From assembly GCA_965203365.1 (NCBI GenBank), contig OZ241878.1:930001-994000 (forward strand): a stretch of 64,000 bases of DNA, given 5' to 3'. Numbering within the stretch: the first letter of the stretch is position 1; each line of letters begins with the position of its first letter. The DNA comes from VYFG01 sp965203365 (GTDB taxonomy: Bacteria; Pseudomonadota; Gammaproteobacteria; Arenicellales; Poriferihabitantaceae). Below, one piece after another: positions 1 through 9,133 of this stretch. The notes under the pieces were generated by a model, which saw nothing but the letters and a program-made list of their open reading frames with translations, did not search any database and was not told the DNA's origin. A program made the position numbers and the translations under genes.

Positions 1-2
1 CG

Positions 3-1175
3 CCTCCCGTTGGAAACAGAACAAATACTCGAGACAACACCCCGGCGGTCACACATCTAGAACTTGTCTCGGGCAATACAGTCGATATTACTGTGTCGGC
101 CAAGGGGGGAGGATCTGAAAATAAAAGCAAGTTCACAATGCTCAATCCGAGTGACAGCATTGTGGATTGGGTGCTGAAAACCGTTCCGACCATGGGAGCA
201 GGGTGGTGCCCACCCGGCATCCTCGGCATTGGTATCGGCGGGAGTTCCGAAAAAGCCATGGTGCTTGCCAAGGAGGCGCTGATGGAACCTATTGACATTC
301 AAGCACTGCTGCACCGAGGGCCGGATTCCCCTGCCGAGGAATTGCGCCTTGAGTTGTATCGCCGAGTCAATGAACTGGGCATCGGTGCGCAGGGTTTGGG
401 CGGGCTGACCACCGTACTGGATGTGAAGGTGCGGGAATACCCGACACATGCCGCTTCGCTTCCTGTGGCCTTGATCCCCAACTGCGCGGCCACGCGACAT
501 GTCCATTTCACTCTGGATGGTACCGGGCCAGCGACACTCAATCCACCCAAGCTGGCCGATTGGCCCCAGTTGACCTGGGACCCCGGAGAGAACTCCCGAA
601 AAGTGGATCTAGAAACCGTCACCCCCGAACAGATCAGGGAATGGAAGCCCGGTCAGACACTACTTCTCAGTGGCAAACTGCTCACGGGGCGGGATGCCGC
701 CCATCAGCGTATTGCAAGGTGTCTTGAACGAAACGAACCCCTGCCCGCCGGAGTCGATTTCACCAATCGTTTTATCTATTACGTGGGACCCGTCGACCCG
801 GTGCGTGATGAGGCTGTCGGCCCGGCAGGTCCCACTACCGCGACCCGTATGGACAAGTTTACCGACCTGATGCTGGAAAAGACTGGCATCCTGGGCATGA
901 TTGGCAAGGCAGAACGGGGAAAGGCCACGGTGGAAAGCATTCGAAAACACCGTTCGGTTTATCTAATCGCGGTGGGAGGGGCCGCCTATCTGGTATCCCG
1001 AGCCATCCGGTCTGCCCGGGTGATTGGTTTTGCAGACCTCGGTATGGAAGCAATCTATGAATTCGAAGTGGAAGAGATGCCCGTCACCGTGGCGGTCGAC
1101 AGTTACGGCGAGTCAATACACCAGACCGGTCCGGCATTTTGGCAAGAAAGGATTCGGGTGGCTGTTCCTGGGTAA
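3..1175 (+). CDS. fumA: Class I fumarate hydratase, 5'-truncated by the window edge
   Basis: Iron-sulfur fumarase converting fumarate and malate in the TCA cycle. The frame is open from base 3 with no start in view, so the N-terminal part lies outside the window. Seen: the segment 'PPVGNRTNTRDNTPAV' right at the edge, 'AKGGGSENKSKF' near nt 99-134, and 'GAGWCPPG' near nt 195-218 with a cysteine typical of a cluster ligand in the FumA/FumB family. Another conserved stretch, 'IPNCAATRHVHF', lies near nt 475. About 390 codons are present of a family usually near 500-550. It ends 30 bp before the stop of convergent trmJ, with no obvious terminator between. The class I (FumA/B-like) versus class II assignment is secure; the exact paralogue letter is not. 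Confidence 0.93.
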   Translation, partial: PPVGNRTNTRDNTPAVTHLELVSGNTVDITVSAKGGGSENKSKFTMLNPSDSIVDWVLKTVPTMGAGWCPPGILGIGIGGSSEKAMVLAKEALMEPIDIQALLHRGPDSPAEELRLELYRRVNELGIGAQGLGGLTTVLDVKVREYPTHAASLPVALIPNCAATRHVHFTLDGTGPATLNPPKLADWPQLTWDPGENSRKVDLETVTPEQIREWKPGQTLLLSGKLLTGRDAAHQRIARCLERNEPLPAGVDFTNRFIYYVGPVDPVRDEAVGPAGPTTATRMDKFTDLMLEKTGILGMIGKAERGKATVESIRKHRSVYLIAVGGAAYLVSRAIRSARVIGFADLGMEAIYEFEVEEMPVTVAVDSYGESIHQTGPAFWQERIRVAVPG

Positions 1176-1205
1176 AACCACGCTGTTCGCTCTCAATCGT
1201 CCTCA

Positions 1206-1943
1206 CTACGTTCCATCGATCTTGTCCTCCACCGCCCGAAACATTCCGCGTAACATTTTGACTTCCTGCGCATGCATTCGAATCCGATTGAAAAGACGCA
1301 CCATCTTGCGATGGAGTTTGGCAGAACGCCCATCATTAAACTCGACCCGCTCCACGAAACGCTGAAGATGCAGATAGAAATGCCGCATCTCCTCGGCACT
1401 GGCGGGATGATCACGGATCGGGGCCGAATTCAGTGTCATGGGCTTGAGTTGTTTTCTCAACTCGTACAACAGAAGTAAAACCGCTGACGCCAGATTGAGT
1501 GAGGCGAAGGATTTCTCGGTCGGGATTTGCACCAAGAAACTGCAACGCTCCACTTCTTCATTGGTCAATCCGCTGCTTTCGCGTCCAAACAGGATCGCAA
1601 TCGGAGTTCTTCCTTTCGATTCTCGCAATTCAGTCGCAATCGAAATGGCCGCTTTTTCAGGAGACTGTATCGGCCACTGTATCGACCGGGGCCGGGCCGT
1701 GGAACCGACCACCATGGAACAGTCTGAAATCGCCTCATCAAGATGGCAGACCACCTTGGCAGAATCGAGTAAATGATCCGCCCCAACGGCTCTGGCCCTC
1801 GCCACTGGACTTGGGAAGTCTTTCGGATCCACGAGTACGAGTTGCGAGACGCCCATGTTAGCCATGGCTCTTGCCGTGGCCCCAATGTTCCCCGGATGGG
1901 TAGGTTGGACCAAGACGACTCGGATATAATTGAGAGCATTCAT
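1206..1943 (-). CDS. trmJ: tRNA (cytidine/uridine-2'-O-)-methyltransferase TrmJ
   Basis: SPOUT-family enzyme that 2'-O-methylates position 32 of tRNA anticodon loops. The N-terminal 'HPGNIGATARAM' (about residues 16-27), 'LFGRESSGLTNEE' (about 115-130) and 'SLNLASAV' (about 147) are the three knot-forming SPOUT motifs. At about 245 aa it matches the family. The frame extends upstream to 2057, but the first ~35 residues there do not resemble the family and would overlap suhB. I start at the ATG giving 'MNALNYIRVVLV', which lines up with the usual N-terminus; ATGs at 1949 and 1952 are possible. No good ribosome-binding site is visible. It is divergent from suhB across about 110 bp and convergent with the fumarase gene. 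Confidence 0.9.
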   Translation of the reverse strand: MNALNYIRVVLVQPTHPGNIGATARAMANMGVSQLVLVDPKDFPSPVARARAVGADHLLDSAKVVCHLDEAISDCSMVVGSTARPRSIQWPIQSPEKAAISIATELRESKGRTPIAILFGRESSGLTNEEVERCSFLVQIPTEKSFASLNLASAVLLLLYELRKQLKPMTLNSAPIRDHPASAEEMRHFYLHLQRFVERVEFNDGRSAKLHRKMVRLFNRIRMHAQEVKMLRGMFRAVEDKIDGT

Positions 1944-2055
1944 CTGCATCATTGTGCCGCAAGGCAACCAATATTCTACTCTGCTTCTGCCGTCATCTTT
2001 CCTCATCGGTACTCGTCCGCCTTGCGCATCCTTTGGACCATTGTTCCTCAAGCTC

Positions 2056-2859
2056 ATGGACCCTCTTATTAGTCTCGCCGTTAAAGCTGCACGCCTTGCC
2101 GGCAGCTTGATGATTCGGCATCATGACCGACTGGAACAGATCGCTGTCGAAAAAAAAGGTCGGCGGAATTTTGTCAGCGAAATCGATCGTCTCGCAGAAG
2201 AGGAAATCATTGCCACCATCCGCCAAAAATATCCCAATCACTCCATTCTGGCAGAGGAAAGTGGGGCTGATCGGGGCGCATCCCGTTCGGAAAATGAAGA
2301 ACTCGAATGGATTATCGACCCTCTGGATGGTACCACTAATTTTCTTCATGGAGACCCACACTTTGCGGTTTCCATCGGGATTCGAAAAGGCGAGAGGCTG
2401 GAGCATGCGGTTATCTATGACCCCTTGCGTGACGAACTCTTTGTTGCGACCCGTAACCAAGGAGCCCAACTCAATTCCCGTCGGATCCGCGTCAGTCGAA
2501 AAGGGAGCCTGAACGCCTCCCTGATCGGAACCGGATTTTCCATTCACAATTTGACAAAGACGGATCAGGTAATTCGGGTCATGCGGAGTCTTCTGCCCAA
2601 GGTGAGCAACTTGAAGGTCAGCGGTTCCGCTGCCTTGGACCTCGCCTATGTCGCATGCGGACGACTGGATGGCTATTGGGAACAGGGTATCCACGCTTGG
2701 GACATGGCTGCTGGTAGTCTGCTTGTCCGTGAATCGGGTGGATTGGTGGCGGATTTTTTGGGTGGACAGGATTTTCTGGAGCGAGGAGACATCGTCGCTG
2801 CCAATTCACGACTCTTCAACGAACTTCTGATCACCGTTAAAACCCGGTACAACATGTGA
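2056..2859 (+). CDS. suhB: Inositol-1-monophosphatase family protein SuhB
   Basis: Magnesium-dependent phosphatase of the inositol monophosphatase fold; in enterobacteria SuhB also binds the rRNA antitermination complex. Metal ligands are visible as the EE pair at residues 67-68 and 'DPLDGTTN' at 88-95, with the late 'WDMAAGSLLV' motif near residue 220. The frame is open upstream to 1930, but only the ATG at 2056 gives the family-like start 'MDPLISLAVKAARLAG'; length is then 267 aa, as usual. The last codon and stop overlap the GTG start of mutS by 4 bp, so the two genes are probably translationally coupled. Confidence 0.93.
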   Translation: MDPLISLAVKAARLAGSLMIRHHDRLEQIAVEKKGRRNFVSEIDRLAEEEIIATIRQKYPNHSILAEESGADRGASRSENEELEWIIDPLDGTTNFLHGDPHFAVSIGIRKGERLEHAVIYDPLRDELFVATRNQGAQLNSRRIRVSRKGSLNASLIGTGFSIHNLTKTDQVIRVMRSLLPKVSNLKVSGSAALDLAYVACGRLDGYWEQGIHAWDMAAGSLLVRESGGLVADFLGGQDFLERGDIVAANSRLFNELLITVKTRYNM

Positions 2860-5444
2860 CCACAAGCAGTCTGGAAACGCATACTCCCATCATGCGCCAG
2901 TATCTGGCCATCAAGGCCGAGTATCCGGACATATTACTGTTGTTCCGCATGGGGGATTTTTACGAACTGTTCTACGAGGATGCGAAAAAAGCGGCTGATT
3001 TACTAGGGATCACCCTGACGGTACGAGGTAAATCCGCCGGAGCTCCGATTCCCATGGCCGGAGTCCCAGTACACAGTTTGGATCAATATCTGGCCAAACT
3101 CGTGGCCGCCAAAATGACGGTGGCAATCTGTGAGCAGGTCGGAGACACCACCCACAAGGGACCGGTGGAACGTAAGGTGGTGCGGGTCATTACACCCGGG
3201 ACCTTGATCGAAGAATCCCTCCTGCATGAGCGACAAGAGAACTTGATCGTTGCCCTGCTGTTGGATGAGCACCGCGTGGGATTCGCGACCTTGGAGATCT
3301 CCAGTGGTCAATTCGAAGGGTTTGAGCTGGACTCCCATGCTCGAATACATGACGAACTGGTCAGAATCCATGCCGCAGAGATCCTCCTGGGTCAGCACCA
3401 GGAAAGCACTCTCGGAATCAAAGGGGTCAGCACGGTGCCAGACTGGTATTTTGATCCTGCCAGGGTAGAAACCACGCTTCAGGACCAGCTTGGTACCCAT
3501 GACCTTCGTGCTTTCGAATGTGAAGAATTTCCCTTGGCCACTCGCGCTTGTGGGGCACTGGTTCAATATATCCGAGACCTTCATGGTAACCGGGCACCCC
3601 ATATCGCCAACATTCGCTTTCATCGGTTCGATAACACATTGATTGTGGATCCCGTCACCCGGGTCAATCTGGAGATCGAGCCTGGTCCGGGCAGCACATT
3701 TTCCCTTCTCACTCTCCTGGACCGCTGTGCGACCCCGATGGGGGCCCGTTATCTGCGTCGATGGATTCGCAATCCCATCCGCGATCACACCATGTTAAAC
3801 CACCGTCATGATGCCATCGAATGGCTGATGGATGGCAAAGAATATACGGAACTGGCACCCCTGCTGAGGGAGGTCGGTGATATGGAACGAATCCTTGCCC
3901 GAGTCGCCATGAAGACTGCGCGACCACGAGATCTGGTGCGTCTTCGTACAGGATTGTCCGTACTACCAGACATCACACAGCGATTGTCCAATTTTTTCGC
4001 CCCGACATTAGACCATTTACGCACCGCCTTGGTACCGAGACCAGAAATTCAGTGGATATTAGAAAGCGCAGTGCAAGAGGATCCTCCCAGCACTATCCGT
4101 GACGGGGGAGTCCTTCGTGATGAATATGATGAAGAACTGAAAGAATATCGCCATCTGCAACGCAATGCCGGGAAATTCCTGCTGCAATTCGAAGCAAGAG
4201 AAAAAGCAAATTTCGGCATCCCGAATCTCAAAGTACGCTTTAACAAAGTACATGGCTACTACATTGAGTTACCGCGTTCCCAGTCCGACCATGTGCCGGA
4301 CCACTATGTCCGTCGACAGACTGTCAAGAATTCCGAACGATATATCACGGAAGAGCTAAAGACGTTCGAAGATCGGATCTTGAGTGCTCGTAGCAAGGCA
4401 CTGGCACGGGAAAAGTGGCTCTATGAGCAACTGCTTGAAATCCTTGAACAGTCGATTGGAACCCTAATGTCCTGTGCAGCGGCCCTGGCAGAACTCGATT
4501 GCCTGCAGAACTTAGCAGAACGGGCAGACCAACTTGACTGGAACAGACCACATTACAGCGAAAGATCGGTCCTTGAAATCACGTCCGGTCGCCACCCGAT
4601 TGTCGAATCCATTTCGGGTACGGATTTCATTCCCAACCACACGAGGCTGGACGACAATATCCGCATGCAACTGATCACAGGGCCGAATATGGGGGGCAAA
4701 AGTACCTATATGCGTCAGGTGGCCATTATTGCATTACTGGCCCATTGCGGCAGTTTTGTCCCAGCGAAAGCAGTGACTTTGGGCCCCATGGATCGGATAT
4801 TCAGTCGTATTGGTGCATCGGACGACTTGGCCAGCGGACGCTCTACATTCATGGTTGAGATGACTGAAATGGCCCAGATACTGCGTAATGCCACACAGTA
4901 TAGCCTGGTATTAGTAGATGAAATCGGTCGAGGGACCAGCACATTCGATGGCCTCTCTCTGGCTTGGGTCTGTGCGAGTGATCTGGCCCGCAGAATTCAT
5001 GCATTCACCCTGTTTTCAACTCACTACTTCGAACTGACTTCCTTGACAGAACAAATCAACAGTATAGCCAATGTTCACCTCGATGCCATGGAACACCAAG
5101 GGCGCATTGTGTTTTTATACAGCGTGAAGTCAGGTCCCGCCAGCCAGAGTTATGGTTTGCATGTTGCCAGATTGGCGGGAGTTCCAGAAACCCTGATTGC
5201 GGAAGCTCGGGTGAAGCTTACGGAATTGGAACAGCAATATAGTGCATTGCAAAATGCTGACACCGGAAACGTGCCGTTTCAGCACAATCTGTTCGCATCG
5301 ACACTGCCAGAAGAACAAGCCTTGGTATCCCGCCTTCGAGCGGTGGATCCAAATCACGTGTCTCCTCGTGAAGCACTGGAAATACTGTATGAATGCTCTC
5401 AGTTGCTCAATCACCCAGCAGATCCAAACAGAGCAAATCCATAG
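2856..5444 (+). CDS. mutS: DNA mismatch repair ATPase MutS
   Basis: Recognises base mismatches and small loops and starts methyl-directed repair with MutL. The mismatch-contacting loop 'GDFYELF' is at residues 33-39 with the Phe-x-Glu pair intact. The Walker A motif 'GPNMGGKST' lies near residue 608 and Walker B 'LVLVDEIGRGTS' near 683. Length 862 aa is normal. The start is a GTG overlapping the suhB TGA (GTGA), the only start giving the conserved 'THTPIMRQYLAIK' N-terminus. fdxA follows 52 bp downstream, as in pseudomonads, suggesting a suhB-mutS-fdxA transcription unit. Confidence 0.97.
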   Translation: MTTSSLETHTPIMRQYLAIKAEYPDILLLFRMGDFYELFYEDAKKAADLLGITLTVRGKSAGAPIPMAGVPVHSLDQYLAKLVAAKMTVAICEQVGDTTHKGPVERKVVRVITPGTLIEESLLHERQENLIVALLLDEHRVGFATLEISSGQFEGFELDSHARIHDELVRIHAAEILLGQHQESTLGIKGVSTVPDWYFDPARVETTLQDQLGTHDLRAFECEEFPLATRACGALVQYIRDLHGNRAPHIANIRFHRFDNTLIVDPVTRVNLEIEPGPGSTFSLLTLLDRCATPMGARYLRRWIRNPIRDHTMLNHRHDAIEWLMDGKEYTELAPLLREVGDMERILARVAMKTARPRDLVRLRTGLSVLPDITQRLSNFFAPTLDHLRTALVPRPEIQWILESAVQEDPPSTIRDGGVLRDEYDEELKEYRHLQRNAGKFLLQFEAREKANFGIPNLKVRFNKVHGYYIELPRSQSDHVPDHYVRRQTVKNSERYITEELKTFEDRILSARSKALAREKWLYEQLLEILEQSIGTLMSCAAALAELDCLQNLAERADQLDWNRPHYSERSVLEITSGRHPIVESISGTDFIPNHTRLDDNIRMQLITGPNMGGKSTYMRQVAIIALLAHCGSFVPAKAVTLGPMDRIFSRIGASDDLASGRSTFMVEMTEMAQILRNATQYSLVLVDEIGRGTSTFDGLSLAWVCASDLARRIHAFTLFSTHYFELTSLTEQINSIANVHLDAMEHQGRIVFLYSVKSGPASQSYGLHVARLAGVPETLIAEARVKLTELEQQYSALQNADTGNVPFQHNLFASTLPEEQALVSRLRAVDPNHVSPREALEILYECSQLLNHPADPNRANP

Positions 5445-5496
5445 GATAAATAGTAGAATCCCGCCTTCAATTTGATATCGGTTTCCCATAAAGTAA

Positions 5497-5820
5497 ATGA
5501 CGTACGTAATTGTCGAGTCTTGTATTCGGTGCAAATACACCGACTGTGTGGAGGTCTGTCCTGTCGACTGCTTTCACGAGGGGCCAAATTTTCTGGTTAT
5601 CGACCCGGAAGAATGCATTGACTGCAGCCTTTGTGAGCCGGAATGCCCCGTAAATGCAATCTATGCTGAGGATGAATTGCCCGAGCACCAGAAACACTTT
5701 CTGGATTTGAATGCAGAACTGAGCCAGATATGGCCGGTGATCACGGAGATAAAGCCCGCCCCGGATGATGCGGATGACTGGAAGGATGTCAAGGACAAGA
5801 TCGAGTATTTGGAGCGTTGA
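5497..5820 (+). CDS. fdxA: 7Fe-8S ferredoxin FdxA
   Basis: Small electron carrier with one 3Fe-4S and one 4Fe-4S cluster. Cysteines at 9, 12, 17, 21 and 25 and the second set C40-x2-C43-x2-C46-x3-C50 followed by Pro are laid out as in the Azotobacter-type FdI/FdxA family. The acidic C-terminal tail (residues 70-107) is also typical. At 107 aa it is full length. It lies directly downstream of mutS, a common neighbourhood in Pseudomonas-type genomes. About 320 bp without a gene follow before pepN. Confidence 0.95.
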   Translation: MTYVIVESCIRCKYTDCVEVCPVDCFHEGPNFLVIDPEECIDCSLCEPECPVNAIYAEDELPEHQKHFLDLNAELSQIWPVITEIKPAPDDADDWKDVKDKIEYLER

Positions 5821-6144
5821 ACAAGTGTCGAATTCGGCTAATTATTTCATCAGTGACCCACTGAACCGAATCATTCGACCACACCCTCGGATCACCTCCT
5901 ACATCCTCCTTGGTTTCCAATCATATCGTTGGACAATGCGATGATCGAACGGGAAGTGTGATGCAGAACAAAAAATCGATCTGATTCTGAATAATCGTCC
6001 TTGAATGATGGACTTTCTGACTGGTCGGGATACCTAAAACCCATAAAGTGTCTTCATATGTTCGGGTTTGCCTCCTCGGCATCGAAAGTCGGCAATTGCG
6101 TATACACTGCATGATTTACCTTGTAAAAAAATTCGGTGATGTCC
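5821..6144. other. Intergenic stretch fdxA-pepN, no gene seen
   Basis: About 320 bp with stop codons in all frames and no recognisable RNA gene. A TATACA hexamer near 6102-6107 could be a -10 element for pepN, but no matching -35 is convincing. The sequence 'CGGTGATG' at 6134-6141 supplies a GGTGA ribosome-binding site for the pepN ATG at 6145. Confidence 0.4.
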
Positions 6145-8778
6145 ATGAAATCCAATGCAATTACGGTTTATCGAAAAGATTATCTGCCGCCACCTTATCG
6201 CATCCAACACACTCGGATGGAATTCGACTTGGACTATGAACATACTCGAGTGCGAACTACTCACCATGTCGTTCAACAACGAGAAAATCCTGGGCCCTTG
6301 ATTCTCGACTTGGAAGAAATTGAGATCGAATCTCTTCTCATTGATGAGCAAAAGCCCAAGCAAGGGGCGGTTTCTGTCGAAGCAAATCAGCTTCAAATTT
6401 CCTCACTACCGGCATCCTGCCAAGTGGAATTAGTTCATACACTGAACCCGTTAAAAAATTCCAAACTCGAAGGCCTGTATCACTCTGGGAGCATCCTGTG
6501 TACACAATGTGAAGCGGAAGGCTTTCGCAGAATTACGCCATCTATTGATCGACCGGATAATTTGACCACTTATCAGGTTTTGTTACGAGGGAACCGGGAA
6601 ACATTTCCGGTATTACTGTGCAATGGCAATCTCGTCCGACAAGAAATCCGAAATGGCATCCACGAAACCGAGTGGTACGATCCATTCCCCAAACCCACGT
6701 ACCTGTTTGCCATCGTGGCTGGCCATCTCGACTGTTGGAAAGAGAGTTTTATGACCGCCAGTGGCCGGAAAGTCTCACTGCATTTTTATGCCGCAAAGCA
6801 GGATATCGAAAAATGCAAATTTGCGATCGGTGCGCTCCAACGAGCGATGCGCTGGGATGAGGAAAATTTCGGTCGGGAATATGATCTCGATTTGTACAAC
6901 ATCGTGGCGGTTAAAGATTTCAACATGGGGGCGATGGAAAACCGAAGCCTCAACATTTTCAACATCAAGTACGTTCTAGCCGATCCAGATGTATCCACTG
7001 ACCAAGACATGGAAAACGTTGAACGAGTTATTGGCCATGAATATTTCCATAACTGGAGCGGGAATCGAGTGACCTGTCGGGATTGGTTTCAACTTAGCCT
7101 CAAGGAAGGGTTTACCGTATTTCGTGAACAATCCTTTTGTGCCGATATGGGCTCTGCCGGGGTTCAACGGATTGATGAAGTGGATCGATTGCGAAATTAC
7201 CAGTTTACGGAAGATGCGGGGCCACTGGCCCACTCCGTACGCCCAGACTCCTACCAAGAAATCAATAATTTTTATACAGTGACCGTATATGAAAAGGGAG
7301 CCGAAGTTGTCCGGATGCTGCAAGTGCTGGTCGGAGAAGCAGCTTTTCGTCGAGGGACGGATATCTATTTCGACCGACATGATGGTCAGGCGGTTACTAC
7401 TGATGATTTCGTTGCAGCGATCCAGGACGGTGCCGAAAAGGATACCGAGTTCGAATTTGTCGCTTTTAAACGCTGGTATAGTCAGGCAGGCACTCCCATT
7501 GTCCATATGGATGATGAATATGACCCAGTGAAAGCCCGGTATATTCTGACTCTGCGTCAACATTGCCCTGCTACCCCCGGTCAATCAGAAAAGTTACCGT
7601 TTGTCATTCCCGTTTTGATTGCCTTACTGGACTCTGATGGACATCTACTATCGTTTGCCGACGGAAGTTTCGAACAACGACTGATCCTATCCGCCCCAAA
7701 GCAGCAGTTCGTTTTCGATCATATTCCTCGAAAGCCCATCCCTTCACTGTTCAGAAGATTCTCTGCTCCGGTGAAACTGGAGACAAATCTTGGACCAGAC
7801 GAGCTCAGTGTCCTATTTCAGTATGATAGCGACCCATTCAATCGTTGGGATGCGGGTCAGAGACTGTTCCAAAAGGCAATCTTCGAAAATCTATCCAAGA
7901 CTCAGCTTGACGAGGCGGGCCAGTTTGATGATGAAATCATTCAGATGGTCGGCAACCTGATCCAAACGCCCGGAGATGACTTGAAACTCATATCTCGTCT
8001 ACTGACGCTGCCCGATGCCTCTTGGCTTGGAGAATTGTCCAAACCCAGCGACCCGGTTCGAATCGCCGCATCAAGACGGGCACTGATGCAACGCATTGCC
8101 ACTGTTATTTACAGTACGTTCATGGACCGCTATCGGTTCCTGCAGTCGGAAAATGAAGTGGACTTGGGAGGGGACTTGTCTGGCCATCGTGCATTGCGGG
8201 ACATATGCCTAGAGTGGCTGTCGGCCTTGGACACAGAAGAGGTACATCACTTGGCTCGAATCCAGTTGGCGACAGCACGCAATCTCACAGACCGCAGTTC
8301 TGCCCTCAAGGCAATTGCGAACTCCACTATGCCCGATCGGGAAAAGTTGCTTGATGATTTTTACCAAGCATGGAAAAACGAACCACTGGTCATTGATCGT
8401 TGGCTTCGTATCCAGGCCACGGCTCATCAGACTGACGTACTGGAACACGTTCGATCACTGACCATACATCCGTGTTTTGATTCAGGCAACCCGAACAAGA
8501 TTTATGCCTTGCTACTGGGATTTGCCATGTTTAACCCTTTCGGTTTTCATCGTGTGGATGGCAATGGATACGAGTTCATCGCAGACTGGGTACTGAAACT
8601 CGACAGCGCCAATCCATTAGTCGCTGCCCGGCTGGTTGGTCCGCTGGTTTCTTGGCGTGACCTAATACCAAAGTTTGGCACGCCGATGAAATCGGCATTG
8701 ACACACATCCGCGACACGGTCTCCCTGTCATCTGATGTTTCAGAAATTGTCTCGCGGGCACTGGATTCTGACTCGTGA
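6145..8778 (+). CDS. pepN: Aminopeptidase N (M1 family)
   Basis: Cytosolic zinc metallopeptidase that removes N-terminal residues from peptides. The substrate-binding 'MGAMEN' motif is at residues 261-266 and the zinc site 'HEYFH' at 298-302, almost the same numbering as in E. coli PepN. The N-terminal beta domain, catalytic domain, and long helical C-terminal domain (to residue 877) are all present. GTG at 6136 and ATGs at 6139 and 6145 are candidate starts; 6145 is preferred because GGTGA sits at a suitable distance upstream. Downstream it faces convergent waaA over a 355-bp gap. Confidence 0.95.
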   Translation: MKSNAITVYRKDYLPPPYRIQHTRMEFDLDYEHTRVRTTHHVVQQRENPGPLILDLEEIEIESLLIDEQKPKQGAVSVEANQLQISSLPASCQVELVHTLNPLKNSKLEGLYHSGSILCTQCEAEGFRRITPSIDRPDNLTTYQVLLRGNRETFPVLLCNGNLVRQEIRNGIHETEWYDPFPKPTYLFAIVAGHLDCWKESFMTASGRKVSLHFYAAKQDIEKCKFAIGALQRAMRWDEENFGREYDLDLYNIVAVKDFNMGAMENRSLNIFNIKYVLADPDVSTDQDMENVERVIGHEYFHNWSGNRVTCRDWFQLSLKEGFTVFREQSFCADMGSAGVQRIDEVDRLRNYQFTEDAGPLAHSVRPDSYQEINNFYTVTVYEKGAEVVRMLQVLVGEAAFRRGTDIYFDRHDGQAVTTDDFVAAIQDGAEKDTEFEFVAFKRWYSQAGTPIVHMDDEYDPVKARYILTLRQHCPATPGQSEKLPFVIPVLIALLDSDGHLLSFADGSFEQRLILSAPKQQFVFDHIPRKPIPSLFRRFSAPVKLETNLGPDELSVLFQYDSDPFNRWDAGQRLFQKAIFENLSKTQLDEAGQFDDEIIQMVGNLIQTPGDDLKLISRLLTLPDASWLGELSKPSDPVRIAASRRALMQRIATVIYSTFMDRYRFLQSENEVDLGGDLSGHRALRDICLEWLSALDTEEVHHLARIQLATARNLTDRSSALKAIANSTMPDREKLLDDFYQAWKNEPLVIDRWLRIQATAHQTDVLEHVRSLTIHPCFDSGNPNKIYALLLGFAMFNPFGFHRVDGNGYEFIADWVLKLDSANPLVAARLVGPLVSWRDLIPKFGTPMKSALTHIRDTVSLSSDVSEIVSRALDSDS

Positions 8779-9133
8779 CTCGGTAGTCCGGCAAACTGTA
8801 TCCCACCCTTGACACTTTACGCTTGCTTGCAGACCCTTCGGTGCTGATTTTCCAACCGCATGAAAAGAGCATCATGTCCGAAAACCCGCATGTAATGGTT
8901 GGATGACAGCGTATGTAACTATCCCCGTCTGGAGTTATATCTCTGGAAAAAGGAATAAATAAACCTGTCAGCCAAGTCACCTTTCAATCTAGAAGACTGA
9001 TTCATTATGCTCAAAACAATGTTCGGATTAATCGCGATCCGGTATCCCATGCATCTAATGGTCGATATGTGGTAATGTTTATGTGCCTGCGGGCGTTTCA
9101 ATCCCCATGGTGCCCGTATGATTAGGTTATCAA
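8779..9133. other. Intergenic stretch pepN-waaA (convergent), no gene seen
   Basis: About 355 bp between two convergent genes. Short open frames exist on both strands but none resembles a protein or has a good ribosome-binding site. I see no clear hairpin-plus-T-run terminator. Confidence 0.4.

Noticed and set aside
3003..3788. 261-codon frame opposite mutS
   Set aside because: Antisense shadow with no recognisable motif.
8860..8906. Hairpin CCAACC...GGTTGG between pepN and waaA
   Set aside because: Only six pairs closing a loop of more than 30 bases; not a credible terminator or RNA.
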